The translations under genes and the position numbers were made by a program. The notes under the pieces were generated by a model that saw only the letters and a list, made by a program, of their open reading frames with translations, made no database searches and was not told the DNA's origin. Positions 1 to 12,083 of a DNA stretch of 62,563 nt are shown piece by piece (within the stretch, counting starts at the first letter, position 1; the number at the start of each line of letters is the position of its first letter). Source of the stretch: Papiliotrema nemorosa (lineage: Eukaryota; Basidiomycota; Tremellomycetes; Tremellales; Rhynchogastremaceae); NCBI GenBank assembly GCA_032158125.1, contig JASKOT010000054.1, forward strand, positions 1 through 62,563, read 5' to 3'.

Positions 1-1179
1 AGTCATTTACCAGTCCTGGGGGGGGTGGGGGCTGGTTGATCGCCTGGTTCTGGTTTGGCATTTTTTTGGTGGTTGTTGTTTTGCGCCGTGGTCTTCCCAA
101 TGGGTCCCCCCCCCCCCCCCCCCCCCTCTGGTTCTTCTTCCTTCAAAGCCCAGCACCCATCCTTGCTGTATTTATTACCTAATGGGGTAATTCATGCCCC
201 CCCCCCCCCCTACCCTTCGCAGCCCTCTTCTCCCCATGTGCATGCATGCATATGCTCGGGAAGAACCTCTTGAACCCTTTTCCCGTAAGCTATTTTTCTC
301 GAGATCGACATGCATAAGGCAACCAGGCCGCGTAGTTTTCCTGTATCCCTGGTGGACCTGGTCCATCTGAAGGGCGAGGGTGACTACCTCTCAGTAGATG
401 GCCTGAGACGGGAGACTCATCCCTCGAGCGATCCTCCCGACCCCTTCAGATCAAATCGTCACTCGACCGGACCTCGAGCGCCGCACTTCAGACCTTGGCA
501 GACGCTGAAGGAAAGTCGTTACACTCGATATCGCATTCCCGTGCACCAATCACAAGCCCCCCCCCACGACGAATGCTCGGTGCATCACAGCCAAGTGGCG
601 CTGCTCTTCCCTTAAACTCACAGCGACGCCACCTCGACGCCTTGCACCCTGGACACCTGCAAGACCTAGAGTCGAGATGCCAGACTTCCCGCAAGATGCC
701 AGCATCGTTACAAGCAGGCTCGCAGATCATCCGATGGCCGGATGCACAAGAGTCCGATCTGCGAGAGACCTCTTGTCATCGCGAGTAATTTCCATGCATC
801 CCTTTTGACATGCTGCTCCTATTGTACCAAACACCTAATGGAGTATCATACAACATTTCCACGACATACAAAAGACAAAACTGCTTCAATGCTGCTTCGC
901 TTGTCTTCTCTTATCGTACAAGTCCCGCTGAGAAGACAATTTTTTGGTGGTAGTGATCTCTCGGGTCGACATGGGCGAGTCATCTCGTGAGAGATCATTA
1001 CAACAGATCAAGGGGGATCGGCAAAAATTGGCCAATTATCACGGAAGGTAGATCGAATACCTGGGGTCAGTTTTGACATTTGAGACAACAGAGACAGTCC
1101 GCAAGGAGCACGGGATATAGAAACGTGACTCGACTCCTCGATGTTTCAGAAAACACCCATATGAACGCGACGAGTCACG
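1..1179. other. Left-edge intergenic stretch with poly-C tracts
   Basis: No convincing gene was found here. The sequence holds long C homopolymers near 106-126 and 198-210 and otherwise only short overlapping open frames on both strands with no recognisable protein sequence. It is probably the 3' flank of the ERT1-like gene plus the intergenic space to a gene outside the window. The C tracts are a likely place for assembly length errors. Confidence 0.5.
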
Positions 1180-4100
1180 TCACATCCGAGACCCAAGGTC
1201 TGAGTCAAAGGGGGAAAGCGTGACCATGCCTAGATGGTGGAACAAGTGGAGCGTAGCGTCGCGTTGACTCACATCGCGACGAATGGTGAAACACGCAGAA
1301 CATTGCACCACCTCGTCTGTGCTTTGTTGCAACGAAGTCGACTGGAAAAAGTTTTGAGTGGTATTCTCAAAAGCGTGGACGGAAAAGTTTTCCCAGTACC
1401 CAATCACACTGAAATCAGTCTCTCCTTCCTATTTTATGGGTGTGGCTCACGAGGATTGAGCGAAAATGTGGTAAATGTAGCTCTTTTTCGAACACAGATC
1501 CGATTCGGTCCTCCCTACCAATCGACAAAATTCCGGATTGGCATAACACACTTCTCCTGTTCTTCTCCAAACTGCAGTGGGTGTGGCAGAGTACGAAATG
1601 AGTTTTTCCAGCTCCTACTTGTTAGTGTATCGACGTGTACTATAGCGGGGGCTCACGATGAGGGTACGTTGGAAAGACCTCTCGATGAAAATCTCGTCCT
1701 CCTCGCTCATTGGCATCCTGCCATCAGCCCACGCACCCGAGGACGAGATGTGATTGACTCACTGTAGGGCGATCAGACTGGGTCGATAAGCCGCCAAAGC
1801 ATGAACCACCTTCAACACGTCGCGCTGCTCAAAGCTGTCACTCAGCGACAACATTCCCTGTCTTGGAAAGGGAACCCACTTTTGCGTAAGATACTGCATC
1901 AAGACGTGGTATCCCTCGGTATAATCACTACTGATCAGCCAGATCCAGCGCACAGTAAGGAAAGACGCACTATGGCTTCACTACCGTTCTGTACACCTCA
2001 CTAGGGGTGGTCCGATTACTCCTAAACCCATTGTTCCCTTGATGTATATGCGCAAAGGTGTTTGTGTTCGCGTTGCCGATAGGTTGAGAAATCTCGATAC
2101 TCGGTCCGACCTGTCCCGGTGGATTTTGAGCCTGTGCCTGTGTCTGCGGAGGCTGGGGTTGCGCGCGGGTGTTCTGCATCGGCTGACTTGGAATATTCGA
2201 TTGATTGGTATGAACAGCTCCTGCGGGTGCGCTGGAGGATCGAGAGTGATGTAATTGAGGAACGTTGAGGTTGCTGAGGGGTGACACTCCAGTCGACGAA
2301 GAAGCCTGGTTGACCGGTGTCCCTTCCATGTTGTTGATATACTGTTGGTTCTGGCTCTGATTCTGAGCATTGGCAGTAGCAGCTGCAAAACTTCCGTTGT
2401 TTCCTCCATTCGTCCATGCCGTCCAAGCTGCATTCAGGTCGAAAGCACTATTGGGATTCGCATTGTTCGCCTGCATCTGAGGCTGAGGCTGAGGCTGAGG
2501 CTGCAGGTTGTTGTTCCCAGTGTTGGCCTGACCACCCAACACAGGCCCAGACACCGCTCCAAACCCATTCTGTCCCGAGGCAAAGGTATTGATGCCGCTG
2601 TCCGTGGTACCTGCAAAGTCGGTCCACCCGGAGAAACTATCATTTCGAACATGTCCGCCATTACCCGTACCGCTCATATTGAGACCAAACGGATCGTCCA
2701 CATTGTTCCCACTTGTCGGGGTGGTATCAAACGGAAAGACGGGTGACATGTTGCCGAACATGGCGTCAAACATGTGGAACTCGTCTGCTGCTGCAGTGGG
2801 GCCGAACGCTGAATCTCAGCACAAACCAGAGTTGGTGATAGATCAGACTTACAATACACCCCATCAGACGGGACATCGCCCTGTGCCCCCGTCATCCCAT
2901 TTGATCCATTTCCAAGCCCGCCTTGCGGGTTGTTGCCGGTATTGCTATTCAACCCTTGACCTAAGGCATCTCCCCATATCTGCCTCTCGTCAAGACCCTC
3001 TGGCTCTGTCCCTTCCAAAGGAGCAGATAGCCAGACGTCATCGGACACTCTGGATGGGACGAGGTTTGGGTCGGTATCAGGTAAGAGGGAGGGCAGATTG
3101 GCGAATGAAGATTGGTTGGGGGTCGTTTGGGTCATATGGCCCGGCGGGAGGTGAGGGATAGATTGGGAATGGGATGGTGGGAGAGGGATGTTTGGAGTGT
3201 TGGTCGAGAGAGACCTGACTGGCGACTTTTCTGGAGGTTGCGATGAACTCGCTGCGGCTGATGGTCAGAGAAGACCTTGTGTAATAGGTAGACTCACTCC
3301 GCTCATCCCCTTCCAACAGGTACTTTGCCTTTTTCCTCACTCCCTCGACACAAGACTCCCCTATTCCTTTCTTGACACACCTTGTACATGGGCGTTCTTG
3401 TATCAGCGACACTTCATACATGGGAGATTCTTCTTCTCACTCTCATCACATGTCAAATGGGACTTTTGACAGGTCAAACAAGCTTTTGCGACCTTTTTCC
3501 TAGTTTTCCCTTTTACTCCGCCCACCCCACCGCTCGCACCCGCACTACCCACATTCGTACTGCTCTTCCTCTCCAATTTTACCCCACTACCCGAAGAACC
3601 CGACGGGCCAGACTGAATCGGGGTGAGTCGATTCAAAGGTGAATGGGCGGAAGATCCAGGTGAAGAAGCTACACTGGCGCTGCTGTTACTTGAAGATTGA
3701 GCCGCAGCGCGTGACCATGATTCTTGTTTTTCTTGCATGATGGCTATAGCCCGTAAATGCTCTGATTCAGATAATGGGAGTGGGTAATTGAGTGCACGTC
3801 GGCAAGTTGCAGGACTGAGGGATGATCTTCTACGCTGTGTCGGTCCGACCCCCGACGCACCCAAAGGTGGGATACGAGATGCACCCTTGTTGCTGGAATA
3901 GTTAGCGTCGACGGTGTGACCGAGAATGGATGTTCTTGGCGAGATGGATGAAGAGTGGGAATGAGGATGGTGGTCGAGGTCGAGAGGAACAGAGGTCGAC
4001 GAGGTCGTCGAGGATTGACGAGATGCAGGGAAATTAGACGTCGAGTGGGGGATTCGGTTAACGCCGTTATTCCCACTAGACTCATCGGTGTCACCGCTGG

Positions 4101-4245
4101 TAAGTACTACTCTGTGGACTCGCTTGCTGGGCGAGGTACCTGCAAACGTGTCACAGATCCCACTGGTAGCAGCACCCAATGCGTCCTCCACGTCGATGAC
4201 CATCTGGCCATGGTCGTCGAACAGGGACGTCGTCGAGATGGTCAT
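1180..4245 (-). CDS. ERT1: ERT1/AcuK-type Zn2Cys6 + PAS transcription factor
   Basis: This is a nuclear regulator of gluconeogenesis and non-fermentable carbon use (ERT1/AcuK family). I resolve nine exons: 4245-3441, 3396-3298, 3257-2853, 2808-1971, 1930-1880, 1834-1763, 1717-1657, 1614-1451 and 1408-1180. They total 2724 nt, or 907 aa. The N-terminus is Ser-rich and disordered. The zinc cluster spans the first intron (KACLTCQKSHLTCDE, then KRPCTRCVKKGIGESC) and is followed by the family hallmark RKKAKYL. A long Asn/Gln/Pro-rich linker follows, then the conserved C-terminal PAS region: DYTEGYH, FIERSFQRTLIELEKLIS, TPTAVWRRTGE, YWENFSVHAFENTTQ, CFTIRRD. The nearest upstream alternative start has no better support than 4245. 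The last ~25 residues after CFTIRRD do not match the family, so a further 3' intron (GTGAGT at about 1292) is possible and the true stop may differ. Family assignment is secure. Confidence 0.9.
2477..2503. repeat. In-frame GGCTGA hexanucleotide repeat (Gln-Pro run)
   Basis: A 6-bp unit is repeated about four and a half times inside exon 4 of the ERT1-like gene. On the minus strand it encodes alternating Gln-Pro in the disordered linker between zinc cluster and PAS region. Because the unit is a multiple of three, length changes would not break the frame. Confidence 0.8.
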
Positions 4246-6551
4246 GAGTGGCGAAAGGGGACGCGGTAGATCTGGGTCGAGAGGAGGTCACAACGGCTCA
4301 GATACGGCCGAGTGGGTCCAGCACCAGGAGTGCGACGTGTTGGTAGAATGCGTAGGTGATATTTCGGTCCGAGCGGAAAGAAGTTGCAGGGGGAAAAGAA
4401 AAGTTGAAGCGGGGTTGGTCTCCGCTGTGTCAAGTTGCGCAGGCAGGTTGCTGCACTTTTGTGGGTACGGATGTCGATGTCGTATCAAGCCAGCTTGAGA
4501 TGTAGCATTCCAGTCGAAGAGTGGGTGTCAGATGAGCCGAGGCGGAGCACAGGGGAGGCGGTATCAGCGATTGAAGGTTATCGGTGTGTCTGCGGTAAAA
4601 GGTTGATAGAGAATGGGCCGGGTTATCGATATCGGGATATATACTTTCGTGGGAACGCAAAGAGCGCAGGTCGAGGCCTACGCACGAAGATTGTAGACAG
4701 TGCGCCTCTAACGATCAATGAGAGAGAGTGTGTGATGGAAGACACGATGCAAGGACAATGATCAACACGAAAAGTCCATCGCGGTAGACATCATTTCCCA
4801 ACAAGCTAGACGGAACACATCCAGCCGCAAAAACACATCCAAGGGTGAAGGCGTCCATCATGATGTGCTTTTGTACAGTGGTAGAATCCGAGCATCCTTC
4901 CAACGCCGCAAGGAAGGTCAGAGGGGGTATAAAGCGATCTCAGGAGCAGGGGGGGGACCAAGGTAGTCACTACGCTCTACCCTCTTCCCAAGGCACCAGA
5001 CTAGTCGTGCCGAGAATAATCAGATATAGTGACCCCTGCTCCTCGTCCTGCGCCAGATTCCCTGCAGAGGTGGACCAAGCAGTCACGCTCAATCCAAGGA
5101 GACCACCATGGACACTGGAAACAAGGCGGGGGATCAGAAACGATAGTTGGAAACCCACCATTTTCATTCCTCGTCCAAGACGTACGACTAGGTGCTTAAT
5201 CAAGCACAACAAGGGTGTCTACTACAACGTATGACGCGATGTGCACGGGCACCCGACCGTCGGACAAAGGCCCGATCTTTCGGTCAGGGGCGGATTTCGC
5301 GTGCAGAGTCTTCGGAGGCACCGAATGAGGCGTACTTGAATATTGGATTCTCGATGAATGGGCGTTACTCGCCTGCTGGTGCTCGTTGATCAGGGAGCAA
5401 GAGGGAAGATCTGTCTCGCACGGAAAAGCTTCCGGTCCAGCTGAGAGACAGATGACGCAGGGGCATGATGAGTGGTGGTGGGGTGGGAACGAGGTGCGGA
5501 CTGATGAGCAGAGTGGGTGAGTTACGGGCGGGAAAATGCACGGAGCCGACGTCTGTCTTTTCGCGAAATCATCATGGACTAGCCTACCCACGTCAGCACA
5601 ACCGAGGCCATATCGTGCTAGCTGGAGTTGACCAACATCGATCTGGCGTAAGCGGCAGTGGACGGGAATCGAGCAAGAGTGAGGTAATGCTAAAAAGGGC
5701 AAGGCGTTGTACCTGGACTAGGTGAACACTGACTCGTGGTACTCGTGTGCATGGCATGTGCAGGTACATCAATGGTCGAGCGGAAGTTGATACTCCGTCG
5801 CGGATATTTTCTTCCGCTGACTTGGTCTAGGACTTCAGATGAGGGTATGCTGGACTCCTCGTTCGGGGGCGCAGGGTGAGACTGGCTCTAGATCGGAGCG
5901 AGGGGACATACGCTGGCGTGCTTGTCTGTTTCAAGTTCTCACCCATGCTTCTCTCCTCCTGCGAAGCATCAAGGCAGTCAGATTCACAGCATGAGCTGTC
6001 TCATCGAGGGTGTTAACGCGGAGTAACCTCGAGTGATCGGAAATTTTGATCCCGTCGAGATGGTGAGTGGCGAAGACCTCACCCACCTATCCTTGAGTTC
6101 TGGCTGTCCGCTGGTCGTCAGGATGCATGCATCGCACAGACGACTCAACAGAGCAACCGCATATCGACAGTACATGCATGCGACTTGAGCAGAAGCCTTC
6201 ACATGGCGAGCGGCGAGAAGAGGAAACGACATGGTGACCGACGTTGAGCCCCGCACTGTTACCGCTTGAGAGGGTTGCCGAGGAGATTGCTGATCAAATC
6301 CTGGTCAACGACCTTGTCTCTCTCACCATGCCTCTCATCGACATGAACAACGTATAGCCTTGTCGACCTGTAAAATCTTCGTATCGCTACTTGTATCATC
6401 ACTCTCCACCATTGTCTGTACGATCACCCCATCTGTTGTCACGCCTTTCCCCTTGTATCCCTCTCCGTGACTACTGTGAAACACCATCGCCACCCGCCCA
6501 TCGCCTCTATCGCCCCATTTTCGCCTGTAGTATTCCGTTCAGACCCTCACG
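4246..6551. other. Long intergenic region upstream of the ERT1-like gene
   Basis: About 2.3 kb separate the start of the minus-strand regulator from the plus-strand gene at 6552. Apart from a weak membrane-protein candidate at 4715-5212, I see no reading frame with protein-like conservation; the longest others (for example 5196-5702 minus) have arbitrary composition. Long leaders are common for regulator genes, so this may hold the promoter and 5' UTR introns of the ERT1-like gene. Confidence 0.4.
4715..5212 (-). CDS. Candidate small four-helix (MARVEL-like?) membrane protein
   Basis: This is a tentative model. Two adjacent minus-strand frames (5212-4970 and 4903-4715) each encode two hydrophobic stretches separated by short polar loops. 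The first holds LVSSVHGGLLGLSVTAW and GSLYLIILGTTSLV; the second holds DAFTLGCVFAAGCVPSSLL and GLFVLIIVLASCL. Joining them needs one intron of roughly 80-100 nt, whose splice sites I could not fix with confidence. The helix spacing is reminiscent of fungal MARVEL-like proteins, but no diagnostic motif is visible. It could equally be chance open frames in the leader of the ERT1-like gene. Confidence 0.25.
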
Positions 6552-7856
6552 ATGCCCCTACATCCAGTACCCATAATCATAGGCACAACGCTAGCCGTCA
6601 TTGGCGGAGGGATAGCGTTCAAAAAGGTACCCAATTTCTCACTGATCTACTCGTAACGTATGGTGAAGCTGATACGACAGTTTGTGTATGACCCCCATGT
6701 CGCACCCTACATTGAAGCTTTCATACCTGCTCACACACCCACACAAAGGAAACGAACAAAGAGTGGACCTATACCCGTTCCTTTGCACCCTACCACCGCT
6801 CGATCTTCCGCACGACGGGATAGGACAGCCGAGTTGCGACAGAGGAGGTTCTCCAACGATTTAGAGGAAGATGCTCAGCCCTTATTTGATTTCGATACGG
6901 AAGAGGGCGGTCACAGAAGACGCAGGAGACATGTGGAGCATGGGTCGATCGAGTCTTTCAAGGTGGAACGGACATCTTCGGAGACCCAACCCCACGGGTC
7001 ATCTTCCTCGCCTTATCACCTCCCTCCAGGCTCTGCCGGAATGAGCAACGCGCAAAAGTTCCAGGAATACTCTCGACCGATGACACCGCAGGAAAACGAG
7101 ATTCGTCAAGTCTTTTTCGACCTTCCTCCCGGTCCCAGACCTTTGACAGATCCCACCTCCACCTCTATCCCCTCTATCTCTTCCTCCCCTTCCCCGCTGG
7201 ATCCCAACAACAGTGTCCGATCCCCCGCACGATCGCCACATCACGGTGTAGTCTCCCTCGGTCTACCCGGTCAATCTCTCATGGCTCTCAATTCTCTTCC
7301 TCTTCCCGCTCAATCGGTCCAACCTGAATCCACCACTTTTTCGTTCTTATCCCTCTCGCAAGCCTCATCGCCGGAGGCACCGAATGCCATGTTGGCAAGT
7401 ATGACCTTTAGCGATGCCGCAGATCAATGGGCGGATGTCCCACGTGCTCTCGCGTTTCATACTGATGCGCCCGGGTTCATGTCGCCGAGGTCGACGAGGG
7501 CGGACGAGTACGACGTGATGAGTCTACCAGAGACGAGTTCGATGAGTGGGTACGAAGACGCCGAGGCGTATTCTCCTACCTCGGTGATGTCACCCATGCG
7601 ACCTGGACAATTACTTCCACAGGGCCCACCTCAACCACCGGGGTATGGAAAGGAAACAGATGCAATGGATGTAAAAGCCACGGAGAGGGAGTCTAGGGAA
7701 GAGGGGGAAGCGAGTCCCAGTCGTGACGCGGCACATGGACACCCGACTATGCAACGCGCCGGGAGAAGAGCGCAGAGTGTGGTCAGTCTAAGTGAGAGTG
7801 AAGGATGGGGAGGTGAAAGTGATTGGGAGGGGGAACGTGAGGCCGGTCGGAGGTAG
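6552..7856 (+). CDS. Hypothetical N-terminally membrane-anchored disordered protein
   Basis: Exon 1 is 6552-6626, the intron 6627-6680 (GTACCC...GACAG, 54 nt) and exon 2 6681-7856, giving 416 aa. Exon 1 encodes a single hydrophobic segment (PIIIGTTLAVIGGGIAF) right after the start, then two lysines, which suggests a signal anchor. The rest is Ser/Pro/Glu-rich and apparently disordered, with basic patches (RRRRR near residue 85) and acidic Ser-rich ends. The intron is 3n long but carries a stop codon, so splicing is required to attach the anchor. The nearest downstream ATG lies inside the intron and would give a soluble form. I do not recognise a functional domain. Confidence 0.7.
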
Positions 7857-8741
7857 TCTACTCGCTGGGCCTATGTTGCGCAGATGGTAGCCTTGTTTGT
7901 ACACATGCAGTCGAGCTGGTCTTTGCTGCCCTCACCCAGACGCCTGGATCAATCACACAGTACACCCAATCCAGTGCATTGTTTGCGCCGCGACTGAGGC
8001 GCAACCTGGCTCCGGATCTGCCATCGAATCTTCACATCCGCATGCGGCCGGGGCACCTTTTGCGTTTGCTGCCATGAAATAGCCGAGAACATCTTTCCTC
8101 CAAGACTTGGACCACCTTGCAAACTCTACCGAGCATGTACACCCGTACAAAGTGCACTACGGCTTCTCGGTCGGACGATAAGATCAAGGCGCGACTGCTC
8201 AAAATCTATTTTTGAACTTGTTCAAAACTGCTCAAGAAATGGTCCTAGCTCGAGAAAACCGGTCCGATTCGAGATCAACCGATTCGCGGCGAATGTAGCG
8301 TTCGTTTGTAGCGAGATCCCCATCGTCATCCGGCCGTACTGACAATACGCTCTGCCGCACCTGAGGACTGAAGTAACCAGCCGGGGTCTATTTGCGCTAA
8401 CGCGATGGGGTATATTCCAGCATTCAAAGATGAAGAGACTGAATGACTGCTCGGCGGTACTCTGCAATCACATGATGCACTGTGTCGAGTAAATGCCCTG
8501 CTACGCACCAAGCTGGGCTCGGATAGGCAGATCTCTCCATGTTTCAACTCTCTCGGTCCTTCTCCACATGCGGAGACGCTAGTACCTCGAGGAGCTCCAT
8601 GCAGTCCAGTCACCTTATTGATCGTCCACCCCTCGTTGAGTCATACTGAAAAGAGGTATATAACAATGCGCTTCTTGGGACATGGAGAAGCGCTCACCCC
8701 GCAACAACACATCTTCAGAGCCATCGAAGAGAGTCTTCTAG
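7857..8741. other. Intergenic region
   Basis: This is an 885-bp stretch between two plus-strand genes. Short frames occur on both strands, but none has recognisable sequence. It should contain the terminator of the preceding gene and the promoter of the secreted hydrolase. Confidence 0.5.
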
Positions 8742-10310
8742 ATGGTGTACGAATCTCTCTTCCTCCTACTCGCGACACTGGTTGGGGTTCTGTCCCAGTC
8801 GGTAGATGTATCCACCAACATTGGCTCGCCCAAAGGTCTCGCCTCGGGCGTCATCTATGGGATGCCTCTAAACGATCAACTCCCACAACACTTGTAAGTA
8901 GAGTCTGAAGCCCTATCAGCTCATATCCAGCTACACAGACGTCGGATTGCATTATGGTCGAGCGGGTGGAGCTCAGATCCCAGCACCGAATCGAGGTTGG
9001 TCCTACGGTAAAGCAGAATACCCATACCGCTTCCAAGCCGCTTTGAAGAATTACCAACAAACTCGTCGAGCTGGGGGAAAGTTCATACTGCTCCCTCATG
9101 ATGTATGGGGTGTGGACTATCGAACGGATTCGTATGTCTGGCCTGGGGATAACGGCAATTGGACAAACTACGATGCGTTTTTGAACCAGTTGATCAGTGA
9201 TGTCAAGGCGAACAACATGGTTCAAGGATTGGTATGGGATATCTGGAACGAAGCGGATGGAGGGTTCTGGAATGGGAATCGGACACAATGGTTGGAGCTC
9301 TACCGAAGGACTCACAAGAGGCTGAGGTGGGTGAACCATCCTTCCAAAAGGACGTTGCTTGAGGAGGGACTGACCGATAGATCCGATTCGGCATTGAACG
9401 CTATGCTCATCACGGGTCCTTCACATGCTGGATACCCAGCCACGAACAACCCATGGTGGACCGAGTGGGCTTCGATGATCAAGGCCAACAATATCATACC
9501 CGATCAGTATTCATGGCACCAAGAAGGGTAAGTGGCCTTGTTCCCACACTATCCTCTTCTCTCGATCGAGGACTGTTTCCCATTTTCGTCAGATAGTCTC
9601 TCGAGCTACTTGAAGTATAGAGGGGCGCGCTGATCCCTAGTGGAGGGAACCCAGCGGACAATGCAGCACCCTTCCAAGCCGTTTTGAACGGAGCAGGACT
9701 TCCCCAGCGACAAATCAACATCAATGAATATGCCACATTCAACGAGATGGTCGGGGGCGGTTACGCATGGTACATTGCAAAATTCGAACGTCTAGGTTGG
9801 TTGGGTCTTCTAGGCAACTGGCAATCTGCTGGGAACCTCTACGAAAACTTGTCGAATCTCATTACTAAATCTCCTGGTGATCCGGAAGATCTTTCCAATA
9901 CCAATTACGTCCCTGCAGCGGGTTATTGGATCTACAACTATTACACCAAGAAGATGACGGGCAAAAGAGTGACCACCACTTCGTCGAACGATGGGAACTG
10001 CGATGTGTTCTCCACTGTGGGAACCGACAAAGTCAGAGTTCTCACTTCGTGTCATTACAGCGCGGCGGACTACTCGATCAACGTATCTGGATTGACGTCC
10101 ATCGGATACCCAGCAAACGGTCAGATCAACGTGACGGTCACGAGGTTCAACAGTACCAGTAACCCCTTTGATCCCGTCCCTGCGCCGTATGGAGTGGGAA
10201 GTTTCATGTTGAACGTGCAGAACGGAGTGGGAAGCATGCCAGTCTTCTCTAGGAGCACCAACTATGCTCACACCTTTGAATTTGCCAACCCTTCAGGAAA
10301 GACCACCTAG
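8742..10310 (+). CDS. Secreted clan GH-A-like glycoside hydrolase (GH39-like)
   Basis: This is an extracellular polysaccharide- or glycoside-hydrolysing enzyme. Exons are 8742-8893, 8931-9326, 9381-9527 and 9641-10310, giving 454 aa. The first ~18 residues form a signal peptide (ESLFLLLATLVGVLSQ). The (beta/alpha)8 features are YGMPLND, HYGRAGGAQIPAP, FILLPHDVWG, then VWDIWNEADGG with the Asn-Glu acid/base pair of clan GH-A near residues 157-158. ININEYATFNE follows with a second Glu in the expected nucleophile region. The C-terminal ~150 residues look like a beta-sandwich (KVRVLTSCHY, VTVTRFNST). The third-exon boundary removes a 3n insertion that would otherwise break RLR|SDSALNAMLITGPS. 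The hydrolase call is strong; the family number and substrate are inferred. Confidence 0.8.
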
Positions 10311-10598
10311 GTGTGGTCCCGGCTGGGAGGGTCGAGGTGGTGTCATGCATCATTTTCTGCAAGGATTCAGGGGAAGGTATATCGAAAAAGGTGAGGTAGT
10401 GGCGAATCGAGAAGGAAATCAACGAGTGAATAGTCATTCCATGCATGTGATGTGACCTTATCCATTCGATCTACTCCAAGTGCTCGGACATACTTCAATC
10501 AAATCAGATGAGCAGAGCCGTGAGGCATGAGCAGAGTCGCGTTAGGCATGCTATCGCATGGCATGGCAATGCATAACCTCAGACCTCTTGATCTACCT

Positions 10599-12083
10599 CT
10601 ATGCGGTGTAATAGTCGTCCGGGAGCTTGATACCATCGTCGATCCCCGCAGTCTGGTGTGAGCTCAATGTCATCAGTCCACCGTCGACTCACCATCAATC
10701 GACCGCCGTCAACGACCAGACACGCATTGTTGGTGTACATCCCCCCTTTACTGCTCAACATGATGATGGGTGCGACAATCTCCTGCGGCTGACCAGGGCG
10801 TTCTGACACGAGTTCAGCCAAATTCAAGGCCTGGTCAAGATGACAAGAGGGTCGCCTTACGCATGGTGCTTCGAAGAGCTGCCTTGGTCGGGGCTTCAGG
10901 CATATCATAGGTGTACGAACCGGAAGTCGTACCCGTCATTTCGGAAGGGAAGATTCCGGGACAGATGGTGTTGACTCGGATCTTCATTCTGTCTGTCAGA
11001 GTCGTCTCTTTGAACTCTTACGGATGAAGTCGGCCAGCTAAGAGGTGTCCTAGGTGGATAGCTGGATATTAGCTTGGAGTCCAAGGAGGATGGAATGGAC
11101 GCGCTCCCGGCCTGAAGGTCAGCAAGGACACGACGAAAGGACGACTCACCTTGCTGACTCCGTATGCCAAGCTTCCCATGGTTCTGAACTGTCAGTAAAG
11201 TACGATGCGGTCGAGGTGGATTGGGTGTGGTACCTCTGGTTTGCCAGCCCTGCAATGGAGGCGATGATGACCACACTTGGATTATCTGATTTTCGCAACA
11301 AGGGCACCATCGCACTGGTCATGAAGTACACCCCTATGATGAGCTTGTACGGAGAGGTTGGCGCAACCCACCATTGACGTTGACTGAGATGTGATCAGCT
11401 CGGAGCGCAATGGACGATACGAGAAGAGGTCAACTCACTATCTTGCTGATATCGGAAATCCTCACTACCAGTCAGCCAATATTGACAAACACTGCGAGAC
11501 CCACTCGTCGACTCCGGCCAGTGCAATCTCCACCTCATCGGCTAGAATATCAGCGGAAATGACCAGAAAGACGCTGCACGATGCGCACAATCATTATGAT
11601 CCTTGATCGGCTTTTTCCACGGTTTAGACACTCCCGCGCAGTTGATCAGAGTATCCACCACCTGCTCCTTCTCCTTGATTTGTTCGGCAATCCTGTTCAC
11701 CCCTTCTTTGGTCGATACGTCTCCTTGGATACTGCCCATCAGCGGACACACAGAATCGACTCGACCGTTGGGCGACATACGTGAGGACTTGTCCGCCTGC
11801 TCCGGCCTGCTTGTTGATGTCTTCCGCGGCTTTCTGCAGCACTTCAAGACGTCGACCTGTGATATATACTTTTGCACCATTCACCGCGAAGCCAGTAGCG
11901 ATAGCTTAGAGTCAGCAAATGACCGGTCCAAGGGAGGTTCGGGATGACCTTTGCCTATGCCTGTTCCTCCGCCTGTGACGAGGACGACCTGGGTGTCAGC
12001 TATTGCGCCCAGTTTAGAAGGAGTGAGATGACCTTTCCCTTGACCGAGAAGATATCTTCCAGCTTGAACGATAGGTCCGACAT
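10599..12083 (-). CDS. Short-chain dehydrogenase/reductase (RhlG-like)
   Basis: This is an NAD(P)-dependent oxidoreductase of the classical SDR family, resembling fungal RhlG-type 3-oxoacyl reductases. Spliced from at least eight exons starting at 12083, it shows [19 protein letters not shown] (dinucleotide-binding TGxxxGIG), [10 protein letters not shown], the structural [16 protein letters not shown], the catalytic YGVSK, then [17 protein letters not shown] and the C-terminal VVDGGRLM. The last exon ends in [13 protein letters not shown]. One internal junction (about 11111-11069, after SKAG) only keeps the expected spacing if an intron begins with GC (GCGCGT), so that boundary is uncertain. 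It is transcribed divergently from the gene at 12761. The substrate cannot be read from the sequence. Confidence 0.85.

Noticed and set aside
4715..5212. PMP3-type proteolipid
   Set aside because: Length and residue pattern do not match; kept only as an unnamed membrane-protein candidate.
5196..5702. 168-codon minus-strand frame
   Set aside because: Composition is arbitrary (His/Ser/Cys-rich), with no family features and no supporting splice sites.
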